Origin: Eupeodes corollae
Lineage: Eukaryota; Arthropoda; Insecta; Diptera; Syrphidae
Reading direction: 5' to 3'
DNA: 64,000 bases
Assembly: GCF_945859685.1 (NCBI RefSeq)
Contig: NC_079148.1
Location: forward strand, 86,991,007-87,055,006
Notes under the pieces: generated by a model
Told to the model about the DNA's origin: nothing
Seen by the model: the letters and a program-made list of their open reading frames with translations, nothing else
Databases searched by the model: none
Shown here: positions 12,800-23,479 of the stretch, piece by piece
Layout of the letters: every line of letters starts with the position of its first letter
How positions within the stretch are numbered: the stretch's first letter is position 1
Translations under genes and position numbers: made by a program

Positions 12800-15530
12800 C
12801 ATCTTAATTAAGTGTCCCTAGGTATTCTTTAAGCCTTAGTTTGAACATGGCTGAGCAGCTTATTAATCTAACAAAACGGGGTAAGGAATTCCATTGACGG
12901 TTGGCATTTATGAAAATATGACGCTCAGATATTAAAAAAGTATATCGTTCGGGTATGAGATCACATGATCTCGTACACTGTGGAAAACGGATTATATTGT
13001 AAATGTAGGAGGGTTGATGTCCTAAACTTAAAAAGATTTTCTAAAGTGAGGACACATATTGATTTAGCGAAAGATGAAACATGTTCTCTTCTTTTCAGTC
13101 CGTAGATATATCGTGCAATACAGTTATAGGCGACATTGAGTTTTCGTTTTTGCTCATAACTACAATTCGAAAATAGTTCACAGCCAAACAGCAATATCGG
13201 AATTAGTAATGTTTTTGCGAGAATCATCCTAGTTCTAACTGGTGTTATCTTCTGTGTGACGTAAAGCATTCGGAGACCCCCATATGTTTTACCCAGAATT
13301 GATTTTATGTGATTGTCCCAATTAAGCTGCTTGTTAAAAATAATTCCAAGATTTATTGCCGTGTCGACTATTTCAATAGGATTTTCATTTAGAGCAATTT
13401 TAGAGAAGCCTGATATATCAATAGGCCTGCGGGATATTATTAAACATTTTGATTTTTTTGGGTTTAAGCAGAGTCCATTTATTTCTGACCAGTGTAAGAT
13501 TCGATTGAGATTATCATTTAGTTCGCTTATTCCATTCTCTACAAGACCTAAAGGACAACTTTTCCGCAATTGGACATCATCAGCATATATATATCAATAG
13601 AGCAGTTTACAAGACATGAGGGAAGCTCATTAATGTACATAACAAAGAGTAGTGGTCCCATAATTGATCCCTGTGGGACACCCCTGCTTAAAGCAAGAAG
13701 TCAGAAATACAATCACCAACTGCAACTGCTTGAGATCTACCTTGAAGGTATGAGTTAATCAGCATTTCTGACATTGATGAGAACTTGAACTGCTCTTTAA
13801 GTTTTTTGCATAATATACTATGGTTCACAGTATCAAATGCTTTAGAAAAATCTAATAATGTGAGAAAAGCAATGTTGTCACTATCTACCGATTGTCTAAT
13901 ATCTTCTACTACATTTATTAGGGCTGTTGTACAGCTATGCCTTGGACGATAGCCAGACTGGTTTAGGCAAAGTAACCGATTTGTATGAAGAAATTTTCGT
14001 ATCTGTCCATTCATAATTTTTTCAAATACTTTTGATAAGAAGAGTTCTTGTTCTTGGGAACAGAAACAATTTTTGCATATTTCCAAGAAGTAGGAAAAAC
14101 ACCACTCATAAGAATGGTATTAAACAAGTGCGTTATATACCTAAGAACTTAAGGAAGAATATCCTTTACAAAAACCGGATGTATATTATCGAATCCCACA
14201 GAATTTGATTTAATCGATAAAAAACTTTCTAATTCACCAGACTCTTCTACTCTTTCAAAATTGAAATATGAAGATATGAAGTACTTGTTTAGTTCATTAC
14301 AGTCAATGTTTGTAGTTATGCAGTTTGTTTGCCTTCCAACTCCAATTTCTTTTAGGTTTTTCCAAAGTTTGTGTCGGGCAATAGATGAATCAAGCCTTGG
14401 AGCATAAAACCGCTTTTTAGATTCTCTTATTTCATAAATAACCTTATTCCTCAAAGCCTTGTAAACATTTAATATCGCATTTGATCGAAAACGTTTCCAA
14501 CCCTTATATGCCTTATTTCTCTTTATTATTAATGTTTGTATGCAGTTCGTAAACCAAGGTTGACCCTTTGATCGTTAAGTCTTTGTTTTAATTTTGACAT
14601 GAGTATTAAAAAGATGAACTATATTGTCTTGTATAAAAGCGGTTTGATCATCTACTGAGGTCATTCCATACACTCTAAACCATTGAACTATCTCAAATCT
14701 CCTTCAAGGTGAGTTAAATTTATGTTCTTGAAATCACGATAGCTATCGTGATTAACTATTGGCTCACATTGGAAAGTAATGTGGATAAGGTCATGACGAG
14801 AAAAGCATGAAGCAGAAAGCTGGCTGAAATGTAGCAATTTATATAAATGACTTACAAAAAATATATCAAGTAGGGTACAACTATCTTTCGTAAAGTGAGT
14901 AGGTATTGATGTATTAACTGGGTAAAGATTTAGCATTTGCATACTCTCAACAAGGTTCGAATCTACGAGTAGGTTACTGTTGAAGTCTCCAGCGACTATT
15001 ACTAGTGGCGAAACGTATGAAAGTTCCTCTAACACCGCTATAAGTGGGCTTGTGTCAATGTTCCGATTCGGTCTATATACTGTTCCTAAGAGAATATTGT
15101 TTTCCTTACAAGTTATGTTTACAAACAAGTAATCAATTTCACTATCGGAGCGTGACTCAACAATTACTCTACAATCCAAAATTCTTCGAACATATATGGC
15201 AACGCCACCCCCAACAGATCGAAAAAAATTATAATTTCTCTTCTTCTTATCTTCAGATCTAAACCAAGTTTCTGACACACAGATCACAATTCATCTAACT
15301 TATTGCATAAACTTGTGCATTTATATGGCAAACTTGTAAGCCTTTTTGCTGATTACATATTATATTTAAAATTGAACGCGTGTTACCATTTTTATTCGTG
15401 TCAATGAAATCCCTGTTTGTATACATTTTAGGACCAACCATTAATATTAAATAATAATAGAAAGTGCCCAAAATGTGCACACTGTCTGCTAGCGACAACA
15501 AGCTGCAAAAACCCTTTTCGAACAAAACCT
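12800..15530 (-). mobile_element. near-complete non-LTR retrotransposon relic (endonuclease + RT)
   Basis: The longest LINE here, read 15530 to 12800. QVCHINAQ (near 15310) starts the apurinic-type endonuclease. The next frame (15287-14688) has ICVSETWF, GGGVAIYVRR, LLGTVYRPNR, VAGDFNSNLLVD, then a LLDIFFVS and SRHDLIHITF end, all endonuclease blocks. A linker (14454-14149) leads to RT: RPRHSCTTALINVVEDI, LLDFSKAFDTVNHSILCKKL (14086-13688), GVPQGSIMGPLLFVMY-like (near 13680), the IYADDVQL active site (near 13595-13570) and a C-terminal frame (13569-12961). The YADD sits beside an AT repeat that shifts frame by two bases. The parts lie in at least five frames, so it is inactive. Jockey/CR1-like; clade not certain. 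Confidence 0.88.
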
Positions 15531-16946
15531 AACTAACCCGGACACACAAATCAAGATGGATGAATATTTAAGTAAATGTTTAAAAATATCTCTAAAAATA
15601 AAATTAAATAAATACAAATTAATTAATAAGTGTTTAAAATTAAAAATGTAAAAAAGTAATGAAAGAGTAATTTATAGAATATATAGATTTCAGCAAAAGC
15701 TGGGTCCATCATTTGTATTGACATCAGTTGAGTCGGTTTCCTTATTTTTTTCGATTTTGTTGACATCATTTAAATGTTGTTGTTATTTGTTTTTTTTTAC
15801 GTGATGGCAAGAGCATTATGTATTTCTTGTATCCCTTTTCAGAGATATGTATTAAAAAAAAACGAGATCTAATACAAAAACTTATGAGTCGAGATTCAAA
15901 TTCGGGACAACATATTCTTTTGGAAAAGTGTTGTGCAAACCACAATGCATACAGAAACATTAATTTTACTGACCAGTGTTGTTCCTATTTTTCTAAGAAA
16001 TATAATTTTTCAGTATTAAGCTTAGAACTTTTTAAATTCAGTCAAGTTAATATTAATAACATTTGTTGGAAGGACTTTCTGTTTTTGTCTAAAACATTAA
16101 GAATTTTTGTTTGACTAGTAAAAAATATAAAGTTATTATATTACATTTCCCATTAAAAAGGTTTAAAAATAAAATTACTTAAGACCTTATGCAAGTTGCT
16201 TTAGAATACAAAAAAAATGACTACCTAATGCGGATTATTTTAAGTTATGGTATTTACTTCAGGCAAATAACATAAATAAGTTTAGGTAGGTTCTATACGA
16301 TTTTGCCGTCGGCGGGTGAATTGAAATATATTTCAAGGCAGAAATGTAGGTAAGTACCTCTGTTTTTGTGTTTAGTTCAGCAAACCTTAAATCCTTTTTT
16401 GCAATGGTAGGTTATACATAGATATAAAAAATAAGTTAATATATTTATGAAGTTTTAAACACATTTCATGTAAATTAATATCTATTGAGGAAAGTATCAA
16501 TGATGATCATAAGTAGATATAATTTTACTAAACCCATTAAGTATAAATAAATATAGGTAACTACCTATAAATATTTGTATCTAGGTATAAATATTCTGGT
16601 TAAGAGAGATAGTCGCCTAAGTAGGTAATTACTAATTCAAAAGATAGCAGAACTCAACATCACAAGCAATAACCGAAATTGAAAACAAACGAAATTCCAC
16701 ACACAATTAATTTTCAATTTCACAAAAACCACTTCCTACATTCACAACTAAGTTAGGTAGGTATACAAACAAAACATACATACAAGTATGTTTATTTATT
16801 AAGGTGTCTATATATATATTTATATATACCAAAATATATGTATCTACTCTTTTGCTCCTAAAAACAAAGCAAAACAAAACGAAACCACAGACAACAAACG
16901 TTGTTAAACCAAAAAACAAAAAAACAAAAAAAAAAACATACATAAG
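15531..16946 (-). other. start of Vsx intron 1 (inferred), AT-rich
   Basis: Follows the splice donor in the direction of transcription. No coding signal was recognised. It holds (TA)n-rich patches (around 16810-16830) and many TAGGTA/TACCTA words between 16260 and 16760. A plus-strand frame at 15818-16114 has no recognisable domain and is probably chance. Confidence 0.45.
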
Positions 16947-16952
16947 ACTCAC

Positions 16953-17505
16953 CCCCACCTTGTTGATGCAACAAATGATGATGATGATGCCCGCTAACAC
17001 CGCCCGCACCCGCCATTGATGCACCATTAGCATTAACACCACTGCCCCCATTTACAACGCCACCCCCCGCAGCACTTATATTGTGAGGCAAAAAGGCAGC
17101 AGCAACCGCTGCATGTGCATTGAAGTATGCCATCCGAGATGCGGCAGCCATTGTCATCTGATGATGTCGATCGGCCGTGAAGGGCGTTTGTCCAACATTC
17201 GGATATAAGCTCGGTGTAACGGCCGAAACAGCTGCTGCAGCTGCAACTGCTGCTGCCGCCGCTGTGGCTGTGGCTGCAGTCTTTGTCGTCGAAGCCGATG
17301 TTGACGAAGGTGACATACAGGATGCTGATGAGTTCGGTGCCTTTGTTGATAATAAACTTCCATTAGCTTCTTCATTTTTGCTGATGCTGATGCTGTTGCC
17401 ACTGCTGATGTTGTTATTGTTGTTCCTCGCAGCCACTGCGGCTGCCACCGCCGAATCACTTAATCCTAAGAGTTCCTGTATCGCGAATGGGGATCGTTGT
17501 GGCAT
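16953..17505 (-). CDS. Vsx: Vsx-type homeobox gene, first coding exon (N-terminus only)
   Basis: Encodes about 184 residues starting MPQRSPFAIQELLGL. Residues 7-15 (FAIQELLGL) fit the eh1-like octapeptide of Vsx/Chx10 paired-like homeodomain proteins, which in eh1 families recruits the Groucho corepressor. Then come an Asn run (28-32), a Ser-rich stretch, Ala-rich tracts (about 78-92), a YPNVGQTPFTADRHH block (101-115), MAYFNAHAAVAAAFLPHN (125-142), a Gly/Asn-rich stretch and five His (173-177). The ATG at 17505 is the first in frame; an in-frame TAA lies nine codons upstream and -3 is G. Reading continues to a strong donor (GTGAGT, exon end 16953); a second donor six bases earlier (CAAG then GTGGGG, exon end 16959) keeps the same phase 1. 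The homeodomain and CVC domain are not found downstream within the window. In flies Vsx proteins act in the nucleus in optic-lobe and neuronal patterning. Vsx1 and Vsx2 cannot be told apart from this exon. Confidence 0.82.
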
Positions 17506-18194
17506 TGCGCCACCGACCACCAAAAATCCTTAAATCTATTACTTTTTTCTCTTCTCTGATTCCGAGTCGGCAAATATAGATACTTATAACTGAGCTTATT
17601 TAATAAGTGTAGATACACCGTTATTAAATACTTTCTGATTAATTTATTGACACCATGGAGCAACTGTCACTTAAATCTTAGCAGATATCGATAATTCTTG
17701 CAGATAATAGATATTTGTTGAAGAAACAACAACAAAAGCACAACACAACAGCGTTCAAATCGCGTCCTAATACGCAAACCGGTTTTGAGCGATTGTCACT
17801 GGCAGCAACTTGTTCACATTTGATAGCCATCAAATCGTCTTCATCGGGTTAGTTCCACATATAATATAATTTGATATCAATCGGCGGCGTTAAAAAACAC
17901 AAACGACAAACGACACACGACGATGACGACGACGATTACGACGACCACCGTCAGCGAGTTCGACGAAAAAAAATCGAAATTCGTAGATTTGTAGTCGGAA
18001 AAGCACCAAAGAACTTTGAATCGGAACGTAAGTATTTTGAGACCCACCTTACCGTTACCGGAACGAGAGGAGAGGCGCACCTTTGCTGCTCGCTGGCAAT
18101 TCCATTCCAACCGACTTTGATATTGAAATGGATAAAAAGAGGGCGTGGCCACTTGTTGTACGCAGTAGTCTTCATCATAAATCAAATTGGAATC
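17506..18194 (-). other. putative 5' leader of the Vsx-type gene
   Basis: This stretch lies between the candidate start site and the ATG and is less AT-rich than its surroundings. On the minus strand it holds a possible internal donor (AACG then GTAAGG, exon end 18053) and a weak acceptor (AATCAG ending at 17556), so the leader may be spliced. A plus-strand reading frame across it begins with TTG and carries an Asp run from a GACGAC repeat; I take it as a shadow. A plus-strand GTAAGT donor-like site sits near 18028. Confidence 0.3.
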
Positions 18195-18224
18195 TGGAAG
18201 CTAGGCTATCGCACATTTTATATA
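18195..18224 (-). promoter_or_regulatory. candidate TATA box and initiator for the Vsx-type gene
   Basis: On the minus strand TATATAAAA lies at 18224-18216. Counting its first T as 1, base 30 is the A of CCAGATT (A at 18195), a weak initiator match at the usual TATA-to-start spacing. It points toward the ATG 690 bases away. The spacing supports it, but AT-rich DNA yields chance TATA boxes, so this is an inference. Confidence 0.3.
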
Positions 18225-18249
18225 GCTGTGCTGTTTTTCTGCGCACTCC

Positions 18250-19394
18250 AAGTTGCGTTGGCTCTGGCTTCCAACTGTACTCTCTCCGTTCCACTTTCCA
18301 GTTGTTCAGAAAATTAAAGAAGTGTTAGTGCCCTCACGCACACACGCCCATATGAAACATGCTTGTAGTTGTGGACATTTGAAATAGTGTGAGTAATTTG
18401 TCGGTCTCCCTCTTGCCTTAAGGTTTCTTGTTTCTTTCTTTTTTGTTTTAATGGAGGACGCCAATAATCATGATGGGAAATAATGGTCGACTTAAATCGT
18501 AGACAAAAGTCGTCGTTGCCTTCTCCTTCTTCCGCTCCCCGACAATCTGATCTAAGTTGTTGTTGTTTTTCCGTTCGTTCTGATAAATTTGCATCATTTT
18601 CAGTTTCGCCTAGTACGGTATAACGGTACAGAAGCCAACTAAATGAAAGTGGGTGATGCGATGATGGTTGGTAACGGTGGTGGTGATGGTTCTGGTTCTG
18701 GTGCTGGTGATGGAAATGGAAATGGAGAGAAATAGCAATCCTTTAGCAGGATCCTTAGTTGACATGTGTTAATTTCCAAACGGTAATTAGTCAATTGAAT
18801 TGGATGCTCCTACCACGATGGGTACATATATAGCTGCGTGTGTACGGTACATCTCTAACATTGCTGATGAGATTTCGGGGATCGGGAGTCCGACCAGCTT
18901 GGTTCCTATATATGATATATGTACCTACATAGATATGTAGGTAATGGAGGACACCTGCATAGTGTAGGTTTATGTTTATAACTCAACAAGGAATGGGCTA
19001 GTAGTTATAAAGGTACCTACACAAATTCGACATGGGGAAAATATAGGAATGAATGATTTTTCTATAATTAACTACTATACCTTCCTACCTATAGGGAAAA
19101 TCGTTTCGAATAAATTATGGGAAATAACTGCGCCGACTGTCTGTAGCATTTCATTTTATACGTTCGTTGTTGGTTGCATTGGATTTCCGCCACATCCGGA
19201 AGGAAGTCAAGAAGTTCTTGCTTAAATGAAGGTACCTATGATGTTAAGGGAATACAGGAAGATATAGGTTACAGGCAGAATCATTTTCATCTAATTGATT
19301 ATTATTAAAAATATGTTTCAATATAGTGTTGTCTTAGGTAAAGTAGAAAAATTATACTTTACTAATACTTATACACTTTATACTTTATTTCTTA
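18250..19394. other. presumed upstream region of the Vsx-type gene
   Basis: No recognised coding sequence. At 18643-18735 the plus strand has a 30-codon ATG-to-TAG frame made almost wholly of Gly, Asp, Ser and Asn from a GGTGATGGT repeat; I take it as low-complexity DNA. An inverted repeat with arms TACCTACATA / TATGTAGGTA around a GA centre lies at 18922-18943. TACCTA/TAGGTA words are frequent (18922-19240). Confidence 0.4.
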
Positions 19395-20509
19395 CTTGCT
19401 TTTACCCGTGACTTCGTCTGCATTAGATAGTTTTTTTTGTATAGTAGTATGAAAAAACCTGAGCTGAACTTTTTTGTACCTACGTATGTTTGAATTGTGC
19501 CGAGATGGGATGAGGCCATATTAGGTGTGATTGTCATAGGTCAGGTTAATACATTTTAAGAAGAAGATAGGTTACTGCAATTCATTTTTATATATACGAA
19601 ATTTTGTTTTTCTTCCTTGGCCAGAACGTACAGATTTTGTGGGTTTGAGACTTGTGACCATGCTACATATAATTTTCCATTTGCAATTTTCCATGAGAAA
19701 AACAGTTTTTTATTCAAATTTACACCTGAAACTTTCAGCGTTTGCCCCTGAGTTTTATTTATTGTTATTGCAAATGCTGCTTTCAGAGGAAACTGCACTC
19801 TTTTAAACTGAAGCGGCAAATCGGTTGATATTATCGGAATGCGGGGAATTAAAACATTTTCCCTTTTGCTATTCCAGACATGATTTAAGCTTTTATAATA
19901 TTTCGTCCTAAGTGAGTAATCTGTAGCAGTGTACCATTACATAACTTTGGTGCGTCAAGATTACTCATTTAGAGGACTGGAACATCAACCTTTAATCTCA
20001 ACTTGTGAGACGGCACCCATAATAATACCAAAGAATTAAGAAACTCTGGGTCTGGGGTACGATGTTACTTGCTCCACGTCCGACATAATTTCTCATTAGT
20101 TGGAGATAAAATTGCCCTCTTAAACAATCACTCCCGATTACCCATATTTATAGGCAGACATTAATTTTTAATTCATCTATGCTACAGACAATTTTACAGA
20201 ATTCATGAATCAACGTTATCGAGCCGTTTTAGTCTGTTGCCATACAATCTTCTCTGATTTTTAGAAGAGTAGCGCAATATTGTCCTGCTTGAGAATCATT
20301 GTATAGCTGTACTGTACAGACAAAAGTTTAATACATGCACCCATAACACAGATGCTTTCAAACATGCCTTTATTTTATCTGTCTAAAGTAGCCAGCTAAG
20401 GGAAAAAAATATCTTCATACCAAATTTCATGCTATTTGGTTCAGTAGATTAGGCGTGATTGAGTAACAGACAGACAGAGTTACTTTCGCATTTATAAAAT
20501 TAGTATAGA
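19395..20509 (-). mobile_element. Helitron relic, ends recognised, internally deleted
   Basis: Read on the minus strand. The 5' end is TCTATACTAATTTTATAAA, starting at 20509 with a host A before it. The 3' end is GTCACGGGTAAAAGCAAG, ending at 19395 with a host T after it (CAAG instead of the usual CTRR), as expected for insertion between A and T. Inside is the C-terminus of the Rep/Pif1-like helicase: LDAPKLCNGTLLQIT (near 19940-19900), then the frame 19819-19556 with FAITINKTQGQTL (helicase motif) and KLYVAWSQVSNPQNLYVLA, ending shortly before the 3' end as in intact Helitrons. Rep and most of the helicase are missing. Confidence 0.8.
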
Positions 20510-20824
20510 TGCAAATTTGGTAGCAACAAATATCGATCCTTGCATATTAATATCATCTATTTTTATATTTAAACAAATAAGGAGACAATTGTTTTATTTA
20601 CAATCGTTAGAAACATATCTTTATTATGATTTTTATGTATTAGAAGATAATTTATTTCGTATCCAAATTTGGTATAGTAACAAATATCGATCCTTGCATA
20701 TTAATATCATATATTTTTTTTATCTACAATTTAGAAGACACTCTTAAGCAAACTCTACAGCTAGATCTAGTGGCAAATGCCCATCAAAATAAAATAAGTT
20801 AACAAGTTGTGTAAATAAATAAAT
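20510..20824. other. no recognisable gene
   Basis: AT-rich. Contains an imperfect direct repeat: ACAAATATCGATCCTTGCATATTAATATCAT appears near 20526 and again near 20681. Confidence 0.4.
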
Positions 20825-21115
20825 TAGGTCGCGCAACAGTCCATTAAGAGCCTAGTCACTTACAACTCTCAACCATTTCTCTGTGCTTGTAATTGCAGGA
20901 ATGGAGGGGACCTACAGTTTAAATGCCGAATCCGAACGGCTTATTTGAGAAAGCACTTTTCATGACAAGAATTACTCTTGGATATAATTTGTCAATTCTT
21001 CGAAAGAGGCAGTACCCGGGAATAAAACCTTAGGTGGCACGGGCAGAGATCGAACTCATGACCTTTCCCATGACAGTCCAACTCACTATAACCTTCACGC
21101 TACGGCTACAACAAG
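20825..21115 (-). repeat. tRNA-derived SINE, nearly full length
   Basis: The complement starts with a tRNA-like head (A box TAGCGTGAAGG, B box GAGTTCGATCT), then the family body: GGGTACTGCCTC, GAATTGACAAAT, AAGAGTAATTCTTGTCATG, AAAAGTGCTTTCTCAAAT, TGTAGGTCCCCTCCATTCC, GGTTGAGAGTTGTAAG, GGACTGTTGCGCGACCT, and an AATTTATTTATTTA tail. The boxes imply RNA polymerase III transcription. About 290 bases; a good reference copy for the family. Confidence 0.82.
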
Positions 21116-21899
21116 TTTGTTTTTATATTAAGTAATTAAGGGCAATAAATTTTCAACCTAAAGATGATCGTATCCAAAAAGCCATGATCTTTTAACATTT
21201 TGCAGAAAAGAAGACAAAACTCTAAGACTTCTAACGATGAAAGGCAATTTGTAAAAAACTGAGGTAGGTATAAACTATTCTAAAAAATCTTCGAAATTGT
21301 GTTCTATTAATAAGAAGGGATTTTTATAAGGGGATTTAACAGTTATTCCATACTGAATTGTAGAATGAACAATACCCAAGTAAATCATAACTAGTATTTT
21401 TTGTTAGCAATACAAGCCAAGAGTATAAAACCGTCTAGAACATCATAAGAAGAATTTTTTAGAGATTCATAAGAGAGAGTATCAGACCGATTCATTTTAC
21501 TATGAAGTAAGACCCCAAGTTATTTAAAGGTCGTTACAAACTCAATCTGAAAGCAGTGAGCTGAACAGAACTCAATACAACAAACACTATTACAATCACA
21601 GTTAATGTCGACTCTCTGGACTGTGCTTTTACATTAGGCGAGTTGGAGAAATAAAAAGTTTTATTAACACGAAACAAATTGGAAAGGAACTTAAACTTTA
21701 CTTTAATAATGCATAGATTAAGTTATATTCGCAAATTTGTAAAAATATGTAAAACTTGAATTAAAATCAATTATGTACGTAGCTAATGTACATTTTACAA
21801 GCTACACTATAAATGAGGTATTGTATCTTAAAGTGTAAGCTAATCAAGAAAATAAATAAATACTAAAAAAATACTATTAAAACACTGAATTTACAAGCG
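21116..21899. other. no recognisable gene
   Basis: AT-rich; no motif recognised on either strand. Confidence 0.3.
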
Positions 21900-22815
21900 G
21901 ACTTCTTGCTTACTTACTTACTTACTTAAGGTGGCGCTACAGTTTGGGCGGACCTGGGCCTCAACCAACATGCGTCTCCAGCCAGCTCGGTCCCTAGCTA
22001 GCTGTCTCCAGTTTCGCACGCCAAGTTGGTTGAGGTCCTCTCCCACCTGGGTGCGCCACCTGAGTCGCGGTCTTCCTCTACTGCGCCGTCCCTCGGGATT
22101 GGATTCGAAGACCTTCCGGGTTGGAGCGTTGATGTCCATGCGCTCTACATGACCTAGCCATCTAAGCCGTTGGACTATGATTCTGCTAACTAGGTCAGTG
22201 TCGCTGTACAGCCCGTACAGCTCGTCGTTATATCTTCTCCTCCGTTCTCCATCTATGCGTACGGTACCAAAAATCACCCGAAAATTTTTTCTCTCGAAGC
22301 ATCCTAAGACGCTCTCATCTTTCTTTGACAGGGTCCAGGCCTCAGGGCCATAAATGAGAACCGGGATGATGAGTGTCTCATAGATGGTGATTTTAGATGC
22401 TCGAGAGAGGACTTTACTTCTCAATTGCCTTCTAAGTCCAAAGAAGCAGCGATTTGCAAGAGTTATTCTTCGTTTGATTTCAGCGCTGGTGTCATTGTGT
22501 CTGTTTATAGCTGTTTATAGCTGTGCGTAGACAAAGTCTTTAACTACCTCAAAGTTATAGCTGTCCATGGTGACGTTTTGTTAAGCACGTCGTTGTTCAA
22601 TGTCCTTTTTTGTTGCATGCAGCGTGCATTCTCCATCCTCATTCTGCACAAACGGATAAGTTTGACAGGGATGCCAAAACTAGACATTGCTCTGTAGAGC
22701 TCTTCCCTATAGATGCCATACGCGGCTTTAAAATCGATAAAGAGATGGTGGGTATCGATTTGAAGCTCCTTTTCCAAGATCTGCCGTAGTGTGAATATTT
22801 TGGACTTCTTGCTTA
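21900..22815 (-). mobile_element. RTE-type LINE relic with tetranucleotide tail
   Basis: Read 22815 to 21900. IFTLRQILEKELQIDTHHL, FIDFKAAYGIYREELYRAM, GIPVKLIRLCRM and MENARC form the start of the RT palm. It then jumps (near 22620-22560) to MDSYNFEVVKDFVY, so the segment carrying the catalytic YADD is deleted. The frame 22424-21918 gives the C-terminus (TIYETLIIPVLIYGPEAWTL, RLRWLGHVERM, EGRRSRGRPRLRW). It ends CTGTAGCGCCACCTTAAG followed by an AAGT repeat (plus strand CTTA repeat, 21909-21929), a microsatellite tail as in RTE elements. A short duplication (CTGTTTATAG, twice) lies at 22500-22525. Confidence 0.85.
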
Positions 22816-22829
22816 ATGTTTTTAAAATA

Positions 22830-23475
22830 AAAAGAGTATGGCCATAAAAGCGATACAAGATCAAAAAAGTTGGTGTCGAGAGTGGCAAGATCTAGCTCAG
22901 GAATGTCAAATTAATTCTAATTTACCCATGGAGGATTTAACATCGTGTATGAAGTCATTTCAAAGGTTGATGAGAAATGTAGAGCTGAAGCGTCTTATTC
23001 CTTGTACAGAACAGCTTAAAGCAGATTAAATCATAACCTTGCAGAAAACAACTATTTTAGGGATTCCAATAATGTCCATGTGATTTCTATGATGGTCAGA
23101 CTACGTAGTAAACTAATAGACTTACATTTCATTCCACACAGACCTGATTTAGCCCTAGAGTGTAATATGAATGTGCTTAGATATAGAACTGCTATAATGA
23201 ACGAAGAGTTCTGATATAGTGTTTAATTATTATTATTATACTTATAATTTTAAATCTTTCATGAACTTTATATTAGAAAAACAAAAACTTTTTTAATATT
23301 GAAAATAAATTATATTGAGGGCATTTTACATAAATTGTGTTTCGTTGTCAACGTGCAGACGGCAATCGCCATGCTATAATGATATTTGTAAGCATTTTTG
23401 TATTTTTGTAAGCATTTTGTGTGTAACGTAAATTTTACTTTAATTCAATAAAATCTGTATCTATCTATCTAGTTA
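22830..23475 (+). mobile_element. 3' end of an unclassified non-LTR element with ATCT tail
   Basis: Two plus-strand reading pieces (to 23029 and about 23030-23210, the latter with VRLRSKLIDLHFIPHRPDL) are followed by AT-rich 3' sequence, AATAAAATCTGTATC and an ATCT repeat at 23458-23471. The tail marks a retroposed 3' end. I do not recognise the protein. Confidence 0.45.
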
Positions 23476-23479
23476 ATGT

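Noticed and set aside
17154..17459. Second minus-strand frame with Gln/Arg-rich protein
   Set aside because: Out-of-frame reading of the same Ala/His-coding repeats.
17177..17533. Plus-strand open frame rich in Ala and Leu opposite the Vsx exon
   Set aside because: It is the antisense shadow of the GCN-repeat-coding exon; the minus-strand reading has the eh1 motif, donor and Vsx-like blocks.
17871..18317. 148-codon plus-strand frame with an Asp run and a hydrophobic C-terminus
   Set aside because: Starts with TTG, the Asp run comes from a GACGAC repeat, no domain is recognised, and it overlaps the likely leader and promoter on the other strand.
18643..18735. Thirty-residue Gly-rich ATG-to-stop frame
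   Set aside because: Made of a simple GGTGATGGT-type repeat; no evidence that it is translated.
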